The notes: generated by a model from the letters alone, not told the origin. Positions 17,345 through 25,249 are shown, numbered from the stretch's first letter. The stretch is DNA of 25,250 bases from UBA7236 sp964638865 (GCA_964638865.1 CAZXBG010000045.1:1-25250), one strand, 5' to 3'. Made by a program: numbers and translations.

Positions 17345-17888
17345 CAGGATCATTTTTATTATTTCAGTTGCAGTTCCTCTTTTGGTAGCAGTTTTGTTTT
17401 ATACACCGGCAATTCATTTAAATATCAATACTTCGTTCCTGCCGAAATTTCACGCAATGTTAAATTCGGGTGTTGCGGTTTTGTTATTAGCTGGATTATA
17501 CTTTATTAAAAATAAAAATCGCAAAGCACATAAATATAGTATGATGAGTGCCTTTTCTTTGTCAGCACTTTTTTTATTGTCTTATGTTTTATATCATTCC
17601 TCAACGGATGCAACAATTTTTGGCGACAGTAATTTTGATGGGATTTTAGGGGAGGAGGAAAAAGCTGCACTTGGAAGTGAAAAAATGCTGTATTACAGCA
17701 TATTAATTTCGCATATCATTTTAGCAGCTTTAATACTGCCTTTTATACTCATCACCTTATCAAGAGCACTTACCGAAAAATTTGATAAACATAGAAAAAT
17801 TGCACGTATTACATGGCCTCTTTGGTTTTATGTGGCAGTTACCGGGGTAGTAGTTTATTTTATGATAGCGCCATATTATGCGCATTAA
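17325..17888 (+). CDS. DUF420 membrane protein, probable oxidase assembly factor (CtaM-like)
   Basis: A 187-residue membrane protein with about five helices (about 8-26, 44-61, 73-90, 122-145 and 163-182). Family and location match DUF420, whose Firmicutes member CtaM is needed to make an active aa3-type heme-copper oxidase. Histidines His43, His69, His91, His130 and His156 lie at helix ends and may bind metal or heme. Between helices three and four, residues 101-112 (DSNFDGILGEEE) match the EF-hand loop pattern DxNxDGxLxxxE, with Asp101, Asn103, Asp105 and Glu112 as potential Ca2+ ligands. The gene overlaps the canonical SCO gene by 20 bases. The CtaM link is by family and context, not by a diagnostic motif. 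Confidence 0.85.
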   Translation: MNEKTINRIIFIISVAVPLLVAVLFYTPAIHLNINTSFLPKFHAMLNSGVAVLLLAGLYFIKNKNRKAHKYSMMSAFSLSALFLLSYVLYHSSTDATIFGDSNFDGILGEEEKAALGSEKMLYYSILISHIILAALILPFILITLSRALTEKFDKHRKIARITWPLWFYVAVTGVVVYFMIAPYYAH

Positions 17889-17892
17889 TTTG

Positions 17893-17900
17893 TAATTTTG
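17893..17900 (+). promoter_or_regulatory. TAnnTTTG box just before the CxxC mini-protein gene
   Basis: TAATTTTG followed by CA matches the Bacteroidota -7 consensus. It ends only four bases before the ATG at 17905, so a transcript starting from it would be leaderless or nearly so. No TTG lies at a suitable upstream spacing, so chance is a serious alternative. Confidence 0.3.
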
Positions 17901-17904
17901 CAGT

Positions 17905-18159
17905 ATGAAATACAAGGGTATTATTGTTACATTTTTGTTCCTGATACTTGCTTGCACACATTCCGAATTGTCAGCCCAATGCGCCATGTGTAAAGCATCT
18001 GCGGAGGCCGGTAATACCAATGGAAATCTGCAGAGCGCAACACTTAATCATGGTATTATGTATCTTTTGGTAATGCCATACCTCGCAGCCTGCGTGATAG
18101 GATATTTATGGTACCGCAATTATAAAAAGAAGAAAAAAGAGGAATCTCTGGAGGCCTAA
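17905..18159 (+). CDS. Small membrane protein with CxxC motif, end of the oxidase operon
   Basis: An 84-residue protein that I recognise only by its type: a short exported membrane protein at the end of cytochrome oxidase clusters in Bacteroidota. Residues 1-24 are a signal sequence ending LSA; mature residues would begin QCAMCKASAEAG, with Cys25 and Cys28 forming a CxxC pair on the periplasmic side. A Cys17 in LILAC gives an alternative lipoprotein reading. One helix follows (about 49-67), then a Lys-rich cytoplasmic tail (KKKKKEE). The exposed CxxC near the membrane and the SCO/DUF420 neighbours suggest metal or thiol handling during oxidase assembly; this is inference. ATG 17905 is 16 bases after the DUF420 stop. 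Confidence 0.8.
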   Translation: MKYKGIIVTFLFLILACTHSELSAQCAMCKASAEAGNTNGNLQSATLNHGIMYLLVMPYLAACVIGYLWYRNYKKKKKEESLEA

Positions 18160-18181
18160 ATTGCTTCTTTCAATTCAAACC

Positions 18182-18441
18182 TTATTCTTACGTCAACATT
18201 CTCTATTGGGCTAAAGCCCGACATTGGGTTCGTTTTTTTTCCGTGAGTTAAAATCCACGGTTATTGATAAAAAATATATGGATTGGTGAAAGGTTTTATT
18301 TTAATTAACATAAATGGAATTAAAACAATTTCTGACCTCCAAAATTCCATCAATAACCCCCCGCTTTAGCCGGTGGGTAAAAAGCAACCCACCCGACGGG
18401 CTTTAGCCCAAATGAAGATCATCAGGGATGTGATTTAGGAT
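18182..18441. repeat. 260-bp fold-back repeat, copy 1
   Basis: First of two copies that read identically over 260 bases, offset by 397. The core is a set of nested inverted repeats: TTGGGCTAAAGCCCG (18206-18220) with CGGGCTTTAGCCCAA (18397-18411); GGTTATTGAT (18259-18268) with ATCAATAACC (18349-18358); and ATGGAATT (18314-18321) with AATTCCAT (18343-18350). A separate hairpin, GGTGGGT-loop-ACCCACC, lies at 18372-18393. The form fits a REP/BIME-like or MITE-like non-autonomous element. It could also end transcription of the upstream operon. The copy runs right up to the N gap. No ORF is seen in it. Confidence 0.85.
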
Positions 18442-18541
18442 NNNNNNNNNNNNNNNNNNNNNNNNNNNNNNNNNNNNNNNNNNNNNNNNNNNNNNNNNNN
18501 NNNNNNNNNNNNNNNNNNNNNNNNNNNNNNNNNNNNNNNNN
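18442..18541. other. Assembly gap (100 N)
   Basis: A run of exactly 100 N, the usual placeholder for a scaffold join of unknown length. It lies between the two fold-back repeat copies, so the real distance and the number of copies are unknown. Short frames that read across it are artefacts. Confidence 0.98.
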
Positions 18542-18578
18542 AGGAAAACACATAATATCAATTTCCTTTTTTTGAAGA

Positions 18579-18838
18579 TTATTCTTACGTCAACATTCTC
18601 TATTGGGCTAAAGCCCGACATTGGGTTCGTTTTTTTTCCGTGAGTTAAAATCCACGGTTATTGATAAAAAATATATGGATTGGTGAAAGGTTTTATTTTA
18701 ATTAACATAAATGGAATTAAAACAATTTCTGACCTCCAAAATTCCATCAATAACCCCCCGCTTTAGCCGGTGGGTAAAAAGCAACCCACCCGACGGGCTT
18801 TAGCCCAAATGAAGATCATCAGGGATGTGATTTAGGAT
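18579..18838. repeat. 260-bp fold-back repeat, copy 2
   Basis: Second copy, the same as copy 1 as far as I can read. Its arms are at 18603-18617 with 18794-18808, 18656-18665 with 18746-18755, and 18711-18718 with 18740-18747; the short hairpin is at 18769-18790. It is separated from the N gap by 37 bases of other sequence (18542-18578), so the two copies are not simply contig ends cut at the same base. Between 18839 and 18914, up to the end of the SDR gene, I see nothing else. Together with copy 1 and the gap it fills the 755-base stretch without genes. Confidence 0.85.
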
Positions 18839-18914
18839 CAATAGAATGATAATGCAAAACGCCGCTGCGAGGGGAACATTTATTTAGCAATAAAATTATA
18901 AGCTGAAAAAAGAA

Positions 18915-19616
18915 TTAAATATCCCCCAGCATTGGACGAATTAAAATCTCCTCCACCACACTTCTTTCAGAAATTTCCCATGCATTATAAATTAAACTGG
19001 CAACATCATCGGCAACAATAAAACGACTTTCCGGAAGGGTAGTTCCTGCCCACGATTCCGTTAAAACTGCACCGGGTAAAACAGCAGTAACACGAATATT
19101 AAATTGTTTAAGTTCTGCACGCAAATTTTTGGAAAATCCCAATAAAGCAAACTTGGAAATGGCATAAGAACCACCGGTATCATAAGAGTTAATACTGGCA
19201 ACAGAACACAAATTAAAAATATGTCCATTTTTGTTTCTTTTCATCACCGGTGCAATACTTCTGGTGAGATGATAAGCGCTGTATAAATTAGTTTCAATCA
19301 ATTTCTCCAACGTGCCATCCGGTTCCTCACAAATTGTTCCGGGGATAAATACTCCGGCATTATTTATTAAGATGTTTACCTTCCCCAACTGTGTCAGACA
19401 AAATTCAGCAAAATCCAATACTTCGTTTTTTTTCGAAACATCGCAAGATTTCACAAAAACCTTTATTTTGTTATTTAAGGCGAGTAATTCGTTTTTAAGC
19501 GCCTCCAGGTCCTGTGCATTTCTCGCGCAAACGCAAATGTTGAATCCCTTTGTTGCAAACAATGTCGCAACTGCTCTTCCTATGCCCTTGGTGGCACCTG
19601 TAATTATGATATTCAT
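18915..19616 (-). CDS. Short-chain dehydrogenase/reductase (SDR) family oxidoreductase
   Basis: A 233-residue classical SDR. The Rossmann nucleotide motif is TGATKGIG (6-13), and Arg32 after the second strand favours NADP(H). The structural motif NNAG is at 85-88 and the catalytic tetrad Asn110, Ser138, Tyr151 and Lys155 (YAISK) is complete, so the protein should be active. PG at 181-182 is also conserved. The substrate cannot be read from sequence; 3-ketoacyl-type, sugar or sepiapterin-like reductions are all possible, and the neighbours do not decide. It is divergent from priA with a 56-base gap, and its 3' end lies 76 bases from the second fold-back repeat. Confidence 0.9.
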   Translation of the reverse strand: MNIIITGATKGIGRAVATLFATKGFNICVCARNAQDLEALKNELLALNNKIKVFVKSCDVSKKNEVLDFAEFCLTQLGKVNILINNAGVFIPGTICEEPDGTLEKLIETNLYSAYHLTRSIAPVMKRNKNGHIFNLCSVASINSYDTGGSYAISKFALLGFSKNLRAELKQFNIRVTAVLPGAVLTESWAGTTLPESRFIVADDVASLIYNAWEISERSVVEEILIRPMLGDI

Positions 19617-19672
19617 TGGCTGAAAGTAAGATTAATTAAATAGTTTTACAAAATAAATAAATTAAACCGGGA

Positions 19673-22120
19673 ATGGATAGCCTTTTTGCTGATGTGATAT
19701 TGCCTTTTGCACTGGAAAAAAACTATACTTATGCCGTTCCTGAGGAGTTTGCCGGCTCACTTCAGCCCGGAATAAGAGTGGAGGTGCCTTTCAGAAATAA
19801 AACTTACACGGGAATAATTGCCAAGTTGCATTCTATTAAACCACAAGGTTACTCTGCTAAATCCATTATTTCGTTACCCGATCATTTGCATATTGTAAAC
19901 AAAATACAATTGGAATTTTGGGAGTGGATGGCAGGATATTATATGTGTTCTAATGGTGATGTTATGAATGCAGCCCTTCCTGCACCCTATAAATTAAGCA
20001 GTGAAACCATTATAGTACTCGACGAAAATGCGGAAATTGACGCTCATAAATTAGACGACAGAGAATTTATTGTTGCAGAGGCATTATCTATTCAAAAGGA
20101 ATTATCATTAAAAGATATTCAGCAGATACTCCAATTAAAAACAATTCAGCCGATAATTAAATCGCTTATACAAAAAGGGGTTGCTTATGTTAAGGAGGAA
20201 ATGAAAGAATCCTATACGGCTAAAACTGAAAAATTTCTTGTATTACATGCCGATTATCAATCGGAAAAAGCATTGAATGACCTGTTCAATAAATTGGAAA
20301 CCTTTCCAAAACAGTTGAATGTTTTAATGATGTATTATCAGTTAGCCGGACAAGGGAAAAAAATAAAAAAATCGGTTTTAATGCGCAAGGCAGACTCAAG
20401 CCCCGCAGTATTAAAAACAATGATAAAAAATTTAATATTTATTGAAACTTCAGATACCGTGAGCAGGTTGCAACTATACGGAATTTCAGAGGAAGAAGAA
20501 AATAAATTAAATGAAGAACAAATTGAAGTAACTCAGAAGATGAAAATTTTATTCGAAGAAAAACAAACTGTTTTATTACAAGGTGTTACCGGAAGCGGAA
20601 AAACGGAAGTATATATTGAGTTCATTAAAAAATGTGTGCAGGAAGGAAAACAGGTTTTATATCTTTTGCCGGAGATTGCATTAACTGCACAAATAATAAG
20701 CAGACTAAAAAAAAGATTCGGAAGTTTGATAGGCGTTTATCACTCCAAATTTAATCAGAACGAACGTGTGGAAATATGGCAACGGGTGTTAAACAATGAA
20801 TATAAAATAATTCTGGGTGCGCGCTCCGCTTTGTTTTTACCTTTTAATCAATTAGGATTAATAATTGTTGATGAAGAGCATGATTATAGCTACAAACAAC
20901 ACGAACCAAATCCGAGATATCATGCGCGTGATGCAGCTATTTATCTCGCATATCTGCACAATGCAAAAACAATTTTGGGAACAGCAACTCCTTCTGTGGA
21001 AACCTATTATCAGGCAGTGAGTGGTAAATTTGGATTGGTAAATATGTTCAAACGATATGGTGACATGGCGATGCCTGAAATTCAGATCGTTGATATTAAA
21101 GAAGAAGAAAAAAATAAAACCATGCAATCGCATTTCAGTTCTATGTTAATCGAGCAGATGAAAAGCACATTAAATAACAGAGAACAAATCATTTTATTCC
21201 AAAACAGAAGAGGATATGCTCCCTATTTAACTTGTGAAGCATGCGGATGGACACCAAGGTGTATCAATTGTGATGTAAACCTTGTATATCATAAATTTTC
21301 GGATGAATTGCGTTGTCATTATTGTAATTATAAACACAATGCATATCAGGCTTGTCCGGCTTGTGCAAGTACGCGCATTATCATAAAAGGATTCGGAACA
21401 GAAAAAATTGAAGATGAATTACAATATATTTTTCCGGAAACAAAAATTGCGCGTCTCGATCTCGATGCAATTAAATCGAAACACGGACATGAAAAAGTAA
21501 TTCGTGAATTTGAGAATGGAGAAGTGGATATTTTAGTGGGAACACAAATGGTAACCAAAGGACTTGATTTTGACAATGTAAATCTTGTCGGAATATTAAG
21601 TGCTGATCAGATCATTAATTTTTCTGATTTCAGAGCCAGTGAACGCGCATTTCAAATGATGACGCAAGTAAGTGGGAGAGCAGGAAGAAAAAACAAAAAG
21701 GGTGTGGTGATGATACAGGCAATTCAGGTAAATCACCCTGTATTGCAATATGTAATTCACAACGACTACAACGGTTTTTATAACAAAGAAATTAACGAAC
21801 GTCGCGAATTTGGATATCCTCCATTTGTGCGTCTTATCCGTTTAACCTTAAAACATAACAAGGTGGATATGGTTAATAATACCGCAAATTTTCTCGCAGC
21901 AGAATTAAAGAAAAGTTTTGGTGATAAAGTATTAGGACCGGCAATTCCGGGAATTCCCCGCATTCGAAATAAATATCTTGCCGAAATTCTCATAAAAGCA
22001 TTTAACAGGCGATCGGATACGGAGCGATTAAAAAAAGTATTAAAACTGGAGATTGAAAAATTGCAGTTGCATCCCACCCACAAGCGCATCGAAATTGTAG
22101 TGGATGTGGACCCAATGTAG
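19673..22120 (+). CDS. priA: Primosomal protein N', replication-restart helicase PriA
   Basis: An 815-residue DEAH/DExH-type superfamily 2 helicase that recognises stalled or repaired forks and starts reloading of the replicative helicase. The N-terminal 3'-DNA-binding domain is at about 1-105. Walker A is GVTGSGKT (304-311), Walker B is DEEH (400-403), and motif III-like GTATPS follows near 440. The PriA zinc region is complete, with eight cysteines in four pairs: 521/524, 530/533, 548/551 and 561/564. The C-terminal helicase and PriA-specific domains run to the end. Length is within the usual range for the phylum. ATG 19673 has no strong Shine-Dalgarno. Its stop is 10 bases before the second assembly gap. 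Confidence 0.97.
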   Translation: MDSLFADVILPFALEKNYTYAVPEEFAGSLQPGIRVEVPFRNKTYTGIIAKLHSIKPQGYSAKSIISLPDHLHIVNKIQLEFWEWMAGYYMCSNGDVMNAALPAPYKLSSETIIVLDENAEIDAHKLDDREFIVAEALSIQKELSLKDIQQILQLKTIQPIIKSLIQKGVAYVKEEMKESYTAKTEKFLVLHADYQSEKALNDLFNKLETFPKQLNVLMMYYQLAGQGKKIKKSVLMRKADSSPAVLKTMIKNLIFIETSDTVSRLQLYGISEEEENKLNEEQIEVTQKMKILFEEKQTVLLQGVTGSGKTEVYIEFIKKCVQEGKQVLYLLPEIALTAQIISRLKKRFGSLIGVYHSKFNQNERVEIWQRVLNNEYKIILGARSALFLPFNQLGLIIVDEEHDYSYKQHEPNPRYHARDAAIYLAYLHNAKTILGTATPSVETYYQAVSGKFGLVNMFKRYGDMAMPEIQIVDIKEEEKNKTMQSHFSSMLIEQMKSTLNNREQIILFQNRRGYAPYLTCEACGWTPRCINCDVNLVYHKFSDELRCHYCNYKHNAYQACPACASTRIIIKGFGTEKIEDELQYIFPETKIARLDLDAIKSKHGHEKVIREFENGEVDILVGTQMVTKGLDFDNVNLVGILSADQIINFSDFRASERAFQMMTQVSGRAGRKNKKGVVMIQAIQVNHPVLQYVIHNDYNGFYNKEINERREFGYPPFVRLIRLTLKHNKVDMVNNTANFLAAELKKSFGDKVLGPAIPGIPRIRNKYLAEILIKAFNRRSDTERLKKVLKLEIEKLQLHPTHKRIEIVVDVDPM

Positions 22121-22128
22121 TAAATTTG
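22121..22128 (+). promoter_or_regulatory. TAnnTTTG box at the edge of the second gap
   Basis: TAAATTTG followed by CA lies right after the priA stop and matches the Bacteroidota -7 consensus, with a TTG at 22095-22097 that is 23 bases upstream, longer than ideal. What it would transcribe is hidden by the gap: either the porin at 22277 or something missing from the assembly. Confidence 0.3.
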
Positions 22129-22130
22129 CA

Positions 22131-22230
22131 NNNNNNNNNNNNNNNNNNNNNNNNNNNNNNNNNNNNNNNNNNNNNNNNNNNNNNNNNNNNNNNNNNNNNN
22201 NNNNNNNNNNNNNNNNNNNNNNNNNNNNNN
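22131..22230. other. Assembly gap (100 N)
   Basis: Exactly 100 N between priA and the porin gene, a scaffold join of unknown true length. Linkage between the genes on its two sides is therefore only as good as the scaffolding. Confidence 0.98.
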
Positions 22231-22276
22231 GATAGATTATATAGAATTTTGTCGCCAAACTTTAAATCATCAATAT

Positions 22277-23317
22277 ATGGTATGTAAATCTGTAATTACA
22301 CTTTTGTTATGTGTTATCACCCTTAGTGCCTTTTCCCAATCGGGAACACAAGTGGAAACGTATAATGTAAAGGTTTCTTCCAAACTGGAGCTCCGCGGAT
22401 TAACAGATGCCCGTTATCAGCTTTTTGAGGATACTGCAAAAATTGATGCATTTGATTTGCGTCGTGCACGTCTCGATTTTCGTGGAGACATTGCACCAAA
22501 AGTTGGATACCGTTTACACCTTGAATTTGCCGGCACACCGAAAATTCTTGATGCAACTTTTGTGTACAAACCATTTGATTATTTGAATGTGAATGTAGGA
22601 CAAAGCAAAACGCCCTATTGTTATGACAATTTATATTCACCATGGAATTTGCTGACTATCAACAGAACACAAATTGACAATGCCTTATCGGGTAGGGAAG
22701 CAGACCTCTACGGCAATCAAAATGGTCGCGATATCGGATTGTGGTTAACAGGTAAATTCTGTGTTGGGGATGAAACCAAAAGACCTATTCTGGAATATCA
22801 TCTGGGAGTGTATAATGGAACCGGAATTAATGTTGCAGATAATAATGGGGAAAAAGATTTTGGCGGATCATTGCGCCTATCTCCTGTTAAAGACCTTTGG
22901 ATAAGTGGAAGATTTTATACAGGTCATGGGCAAACAACAGAAGATCCGGGTATAACCACAGATCGTTCAAGATACGGCGGCGATATTTCGTATAAGTATA
23001 AAAATTTCCTGATCGAAGGAGAATTCATAGCGGGATCTGATGAAAGTGATAGTCTCGCATTATTGGAAAGAAACGGATATTATGTAACCTTGGGTTATAC
23101 TCCGATAAAAGATAAATTGCAGGTTGTTGTGCGTTTGGATAATTATGATCCAAATACCGAATCAATCGATAATATCACCAATAAATATATTTTAGCCGCC
23201 AGTTGGTTTTTCAATAAGAATACCAGAATACAGTTGGAATATAATTTAGTATTGGAGGAAGCAGAAACTCAAAATGAAAACAATTTAATTGCCATACAGT
23301 TTCAGGCGGGATTTTAA
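22277..23317 (+). CDS. Phosphate-selective porin O/P (OprO/OprP)-like outer membrane protein
   Basis: A 346-residue outer-membrane beta-barrel. Residues 1-20 are a signal peptide with a Lys, a hydrophobic core and a cut after AFS. The mature part shows alternating strands typical of the family: an N-terminal KLELRGLTDARYQ region, then FDLRRARLDFRGDIAPKVGY, which matches the OprO/P type signature, and the chain ends in a C-terminal Phe (IQFQAGF) as expected for barrel insertion. The family forms anion channels; phosphate, polyphosphate or sulfate are candidates, and selectivity cannot be judged here. It lies 101 bases before the SLC13-type transporter, which suggests a shared uptake path. Upstream sequence is interrupted by the N gap 46 bases before the ATG. 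Confidence 0.88.
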   Translation: MVCKSVITLLLCVITLSAFSQSGTQVETYNVKVSSKLELRGLTDARYQLFEDTAKIDAFDLRRARLDFRGDIAPKVGYRLHLEFAGTPKILDATFVYKPFDYLNVNVGQSKTPYCYDNLYSPWNLLTINRTQIDNALSGREADLYGNQNGRDIGLWLTGKFCVGDETKRPILEYHLGVYNGTGINVADNNGEKDFGGSLRLSPVKDLWISGRFYTGHGQTTEDPGITTDRSRYGGDISYKYKNFLIEGEFIAGSDESDSLALLERNGYYVTLGYTPIKDKLQVVVRLDNYDPNTESIDNITNKYILAASWFFNKNTRIQLEYNLVLEEAETQNENNLIAIQFQAGF

Positions 23318-23346
23318 GAAGTAATTTATACAAGCAGCTTCTTTTT
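23316..23346 (+). terminator. Weak possible terminator after the porin gene
   Basis: AAGAAG (23316-23321) and CTTCTT (23338-23343) can pair as a 6-base stem with a 16-base loop, followed by further T residues. The stem is short and overlaps the stop codon, so this may be chance. If not used, the porin and the transporter would be co-transcribed. Confidence 0.2.
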
Positions 23347-23418
23347 GAAAATATACTATACAAACAATAGAGTTAATAGAATAATAAAAATTTTGAAACC
23401 CTATAAAAATTTAGAATT

Positions 23419-25182
23419 ATGGATATTGCTATCGTACTGAGCCTTTTGGTTCTGGCCATAATAGCCTTTTCAACGGAAAAAATCTCTGTTGACATTGTGG
23501 CTATGACCTGCGTTTTGGTGCTTGTGCTCACCGGAATTCTCGACTATAAACAGGCTTTTGCTCCTTTTGGAAGTGATTTTATTATCATGTTGGCTTCCAT
23601 ATTTGTGGTTACTTCCGCAATAGACTCTTCCGGTATTTTGGAGGTATGGACTGCAAAACTTCTCAAGCGGTCTAAAGGGTCACAAATGTCGATGATAATG
23701 CCTATGATATCAATTACAGGATTATTTTCTGCCTTTATGAATAATACCACTGTTACGGCATTAATGATAAATCCTGCAATGGCAATTGCAAAAAAGACCG
23801 GAATTAATTATTCGAAAATATTATTGCCGCTGGCATTTGCATCAATTGTTGGAGGCACATGCACACTTATTGGAACTTCTACAAACGTAGCAGTAAATGC
23901 CTATCTTGATAAGAACGGATTTGAAGCTTTTGGCATGTGGGATTTTACCTGGATAGGTTTAATTATGCTTGCTGTTACTTTAATTTATATGATGCTTGTA
24001 GGAGTAAAAATGTTACCTAAAAGGCATAGCGGCGAATTAACAAATCAATACGGAGTGCGGTCTTATTTAAGTGAGATTATTATTAAAAAAGATTCCACTT
24101 TAATAGGACAGGTAATTCACGATTCTGCAATTTCGCATTTGGGATTTGAAGTGTTAGCTGTAATACGCGGAGAACGACAATTTGCTCCGGGACCGAATAT
24201 TTCTTTCCGCGAAAACGATATTGTTTTAGTAAAGGGAGAGATGAAACATTTAATGGATGTAAAAAATACCAACGGAGTTGACATCGTTGCCGATACCTTG
24301 GATTTTTATAAAACTAATGGAAAATCATTGAAATTAACAGAAGTAGTTATTCCGGGAAGATCTGATCTTGCAGGTTCTACTATAGCGGAAATTGACTTCC
24401 GCAGAAAATATGGAATGGTGGTTGTTGCAATTAACCGCGAAGGGAAAAATATTGTAGATATTTTGGATAATATTCACATTGAAGTTGGCGATATGTTGTT
24501 GGTGCAGGGAACTGAAGAAGCATTTAATAATTTGCGGACCCATCATGATCTGGTTGTATTGGGTCAACACGAACCCAAAGCTAAAAATCTCAAGAAAGGA
24601 TATTTCGCTTTAGGATTTTTTGTAACTGCAATTATTATCAGTTCTATTCCAATGTTTCATGTGCACGTTTCCATTGCATTTTTAGCAAGTGCAGTTTTGT
24701 GTATGTTGGTTGGTGCTGTTAAACCCGATGATGCTTATAAAAATATAGAGTGGAGATTGTTGGTATTAATTGCAGGAATGACCGCCTTCGGAACTGCCAT
24801 GAATAATTCCGGTGCCGATAAATATCTGGCAGGATTAATTGTGCATTGGTTTCACGCATTCGGTCCACAAGGTATTATGTTGGGATTTATGGTACTAACG
24901 GTTTTATTAACACAACCCATGAGTAATGCTGCGGCAGCATTAGTGGTGATACCGGTGGCATTGGAAGCAGCACATACTTTGCAGGTAAATCCAATTACTT
25001 ATGCAATTGCTGTAATGTTATCCGCATCGGTTTCTTTAATTACGCCTTTCGAACCATCCTGTATTTTAGTGTATGGCCCCGGTAAATATAAGTTTGTCGA
25101 TTTTGTAAAAGTAGGAGGGATGTTGACGGCGATATTAGTTGCAATTATTTATTTTGCCGTGCCGATGAGTTGGCCATTGTAA
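23419..25182 (+). CDS. SLC13/DASS-type anion transporter with two RCK_C (TrkA-C) domains
   Basis: A 587-residue inner-membrane permease of the divalent anion:Na+ symporter (DASS/ArsB-NhaD) type. The first helical half (about 1-198) contains MNNTTVTAL (107-115) and GTSTNV (152-157), the Asn/Thr motifs that bind Na+ and substrate in this family. Two regulatory RCK_C domains follow in tandem at about 216-282 and 304-375, each with the typical pattern ending in GD/ND-x-(L/V)-L-V. The second helical half runs from about 392 to the end, with a QPMSNAAAA motif near 515. Members with this layout carry sulfate, phosphate or dicarboxylates; the OprO/P-like porin next door favours an inorganic anion. 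The start ATG 23419 is clear. Confidence 0.9.
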   Translation: MDIAIVLSLLVLAIIAFSTEKISVDIVAMTCVLVLVLTGILDYKQAFAPFGSDFIIMLASIFVVTSAIDSSGILEVWTAKLLKRSKGSQMSMIMPMISITGLFSAFMNNTTVTALMINPAMAIAKKTGINYSKILLPLAFASIVGGTCTLIGTSTNVAVNAYLDKNGFEAFGMWDFTWIGLIMLAVTLIYMMLVGVKMLPKRHSGELTNQYGVRSYLSEIIIKKDSTLIGQVIHDSAISHLGFEVLAVIRGERQFAPGPNISFRENDIVLVKGEMKHLMDVKNTNGVDIVADTLDFYKTNGKSLKLTEVVIPGRSDLAGSTIAEIDFRRKYGMVVVAINREGKNIVDILDNIHIEVGDMLLVQGTEEAFNNLRTHHDLVVLGQHEPKAKNLKKGYFALGFFVTAIIISSIPMFHVHVSIAFLASAVLCMLVGAVKPDDAYKNIEWRLLVLIAGMTAFGTAMNNSGADKYLAGLIVHWFHAFGPQGIMLGFMVLTVLLTQPMSNAAAALVVIPVALEAAHTLQVNPITYAIAVMLSASVSLITPFEPSCILVYGPGKYKFVDFVKVGGMLTAILVAIIYFAVPMSWPL

Positions 25183-25206
25183 GTGTTTTATCGTTAATGT
25201 ATTAGT

Positions 25207-25249
25207 AGGGTTCGCCAGACCGTTAATATTTTAATACACTGGCAACCCT
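25207..25249. repeat. Inverted repeat at the window end, terminator or intergenic repeat
   Basis: AGGGTTCGCCAG (25207-25218) pairs with CTGGCAACCCT (25239-25249) in 11 base pairs with one bulged C, around a 20-base AT-rich loop. It lies 24 bases past the transporter stop, so it could end that transcript, but no T run follows inside the window and the GC-rich arms resemble a dispersed intergenic repeat. The element may continue past the window. Confidence 0.55.

Noticed and set aside
18403..18621. Minus-strand frame across the first N run
   Set aside because: It is held open only by the 100 N placeholder and lies in repeat sequence.
18182..18838. CRISPR array
   Set aside because: Only two long copies of 260 bases, with a gap between them and no short regular repeat-spacer pattern or cas gene nearby.
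18182..18838. Insertion sequence with a transposase
   Set aside because: No ORF of transposase type lies in or between the copies in the sequenced part; the elements are at most non-autonomous.
19617..19672. Promoters between the SDR and priA genes
   Set aside because: Only near matches (TAGTTTTA on plus, TTATTTTG on minus) with a mismatch at a key base; not strong enough to list.
22040..22258. Minus-strand frame across the second N run
   Set aside because: It is held open only by the N placeholder and overlaps the 3' end of priA.
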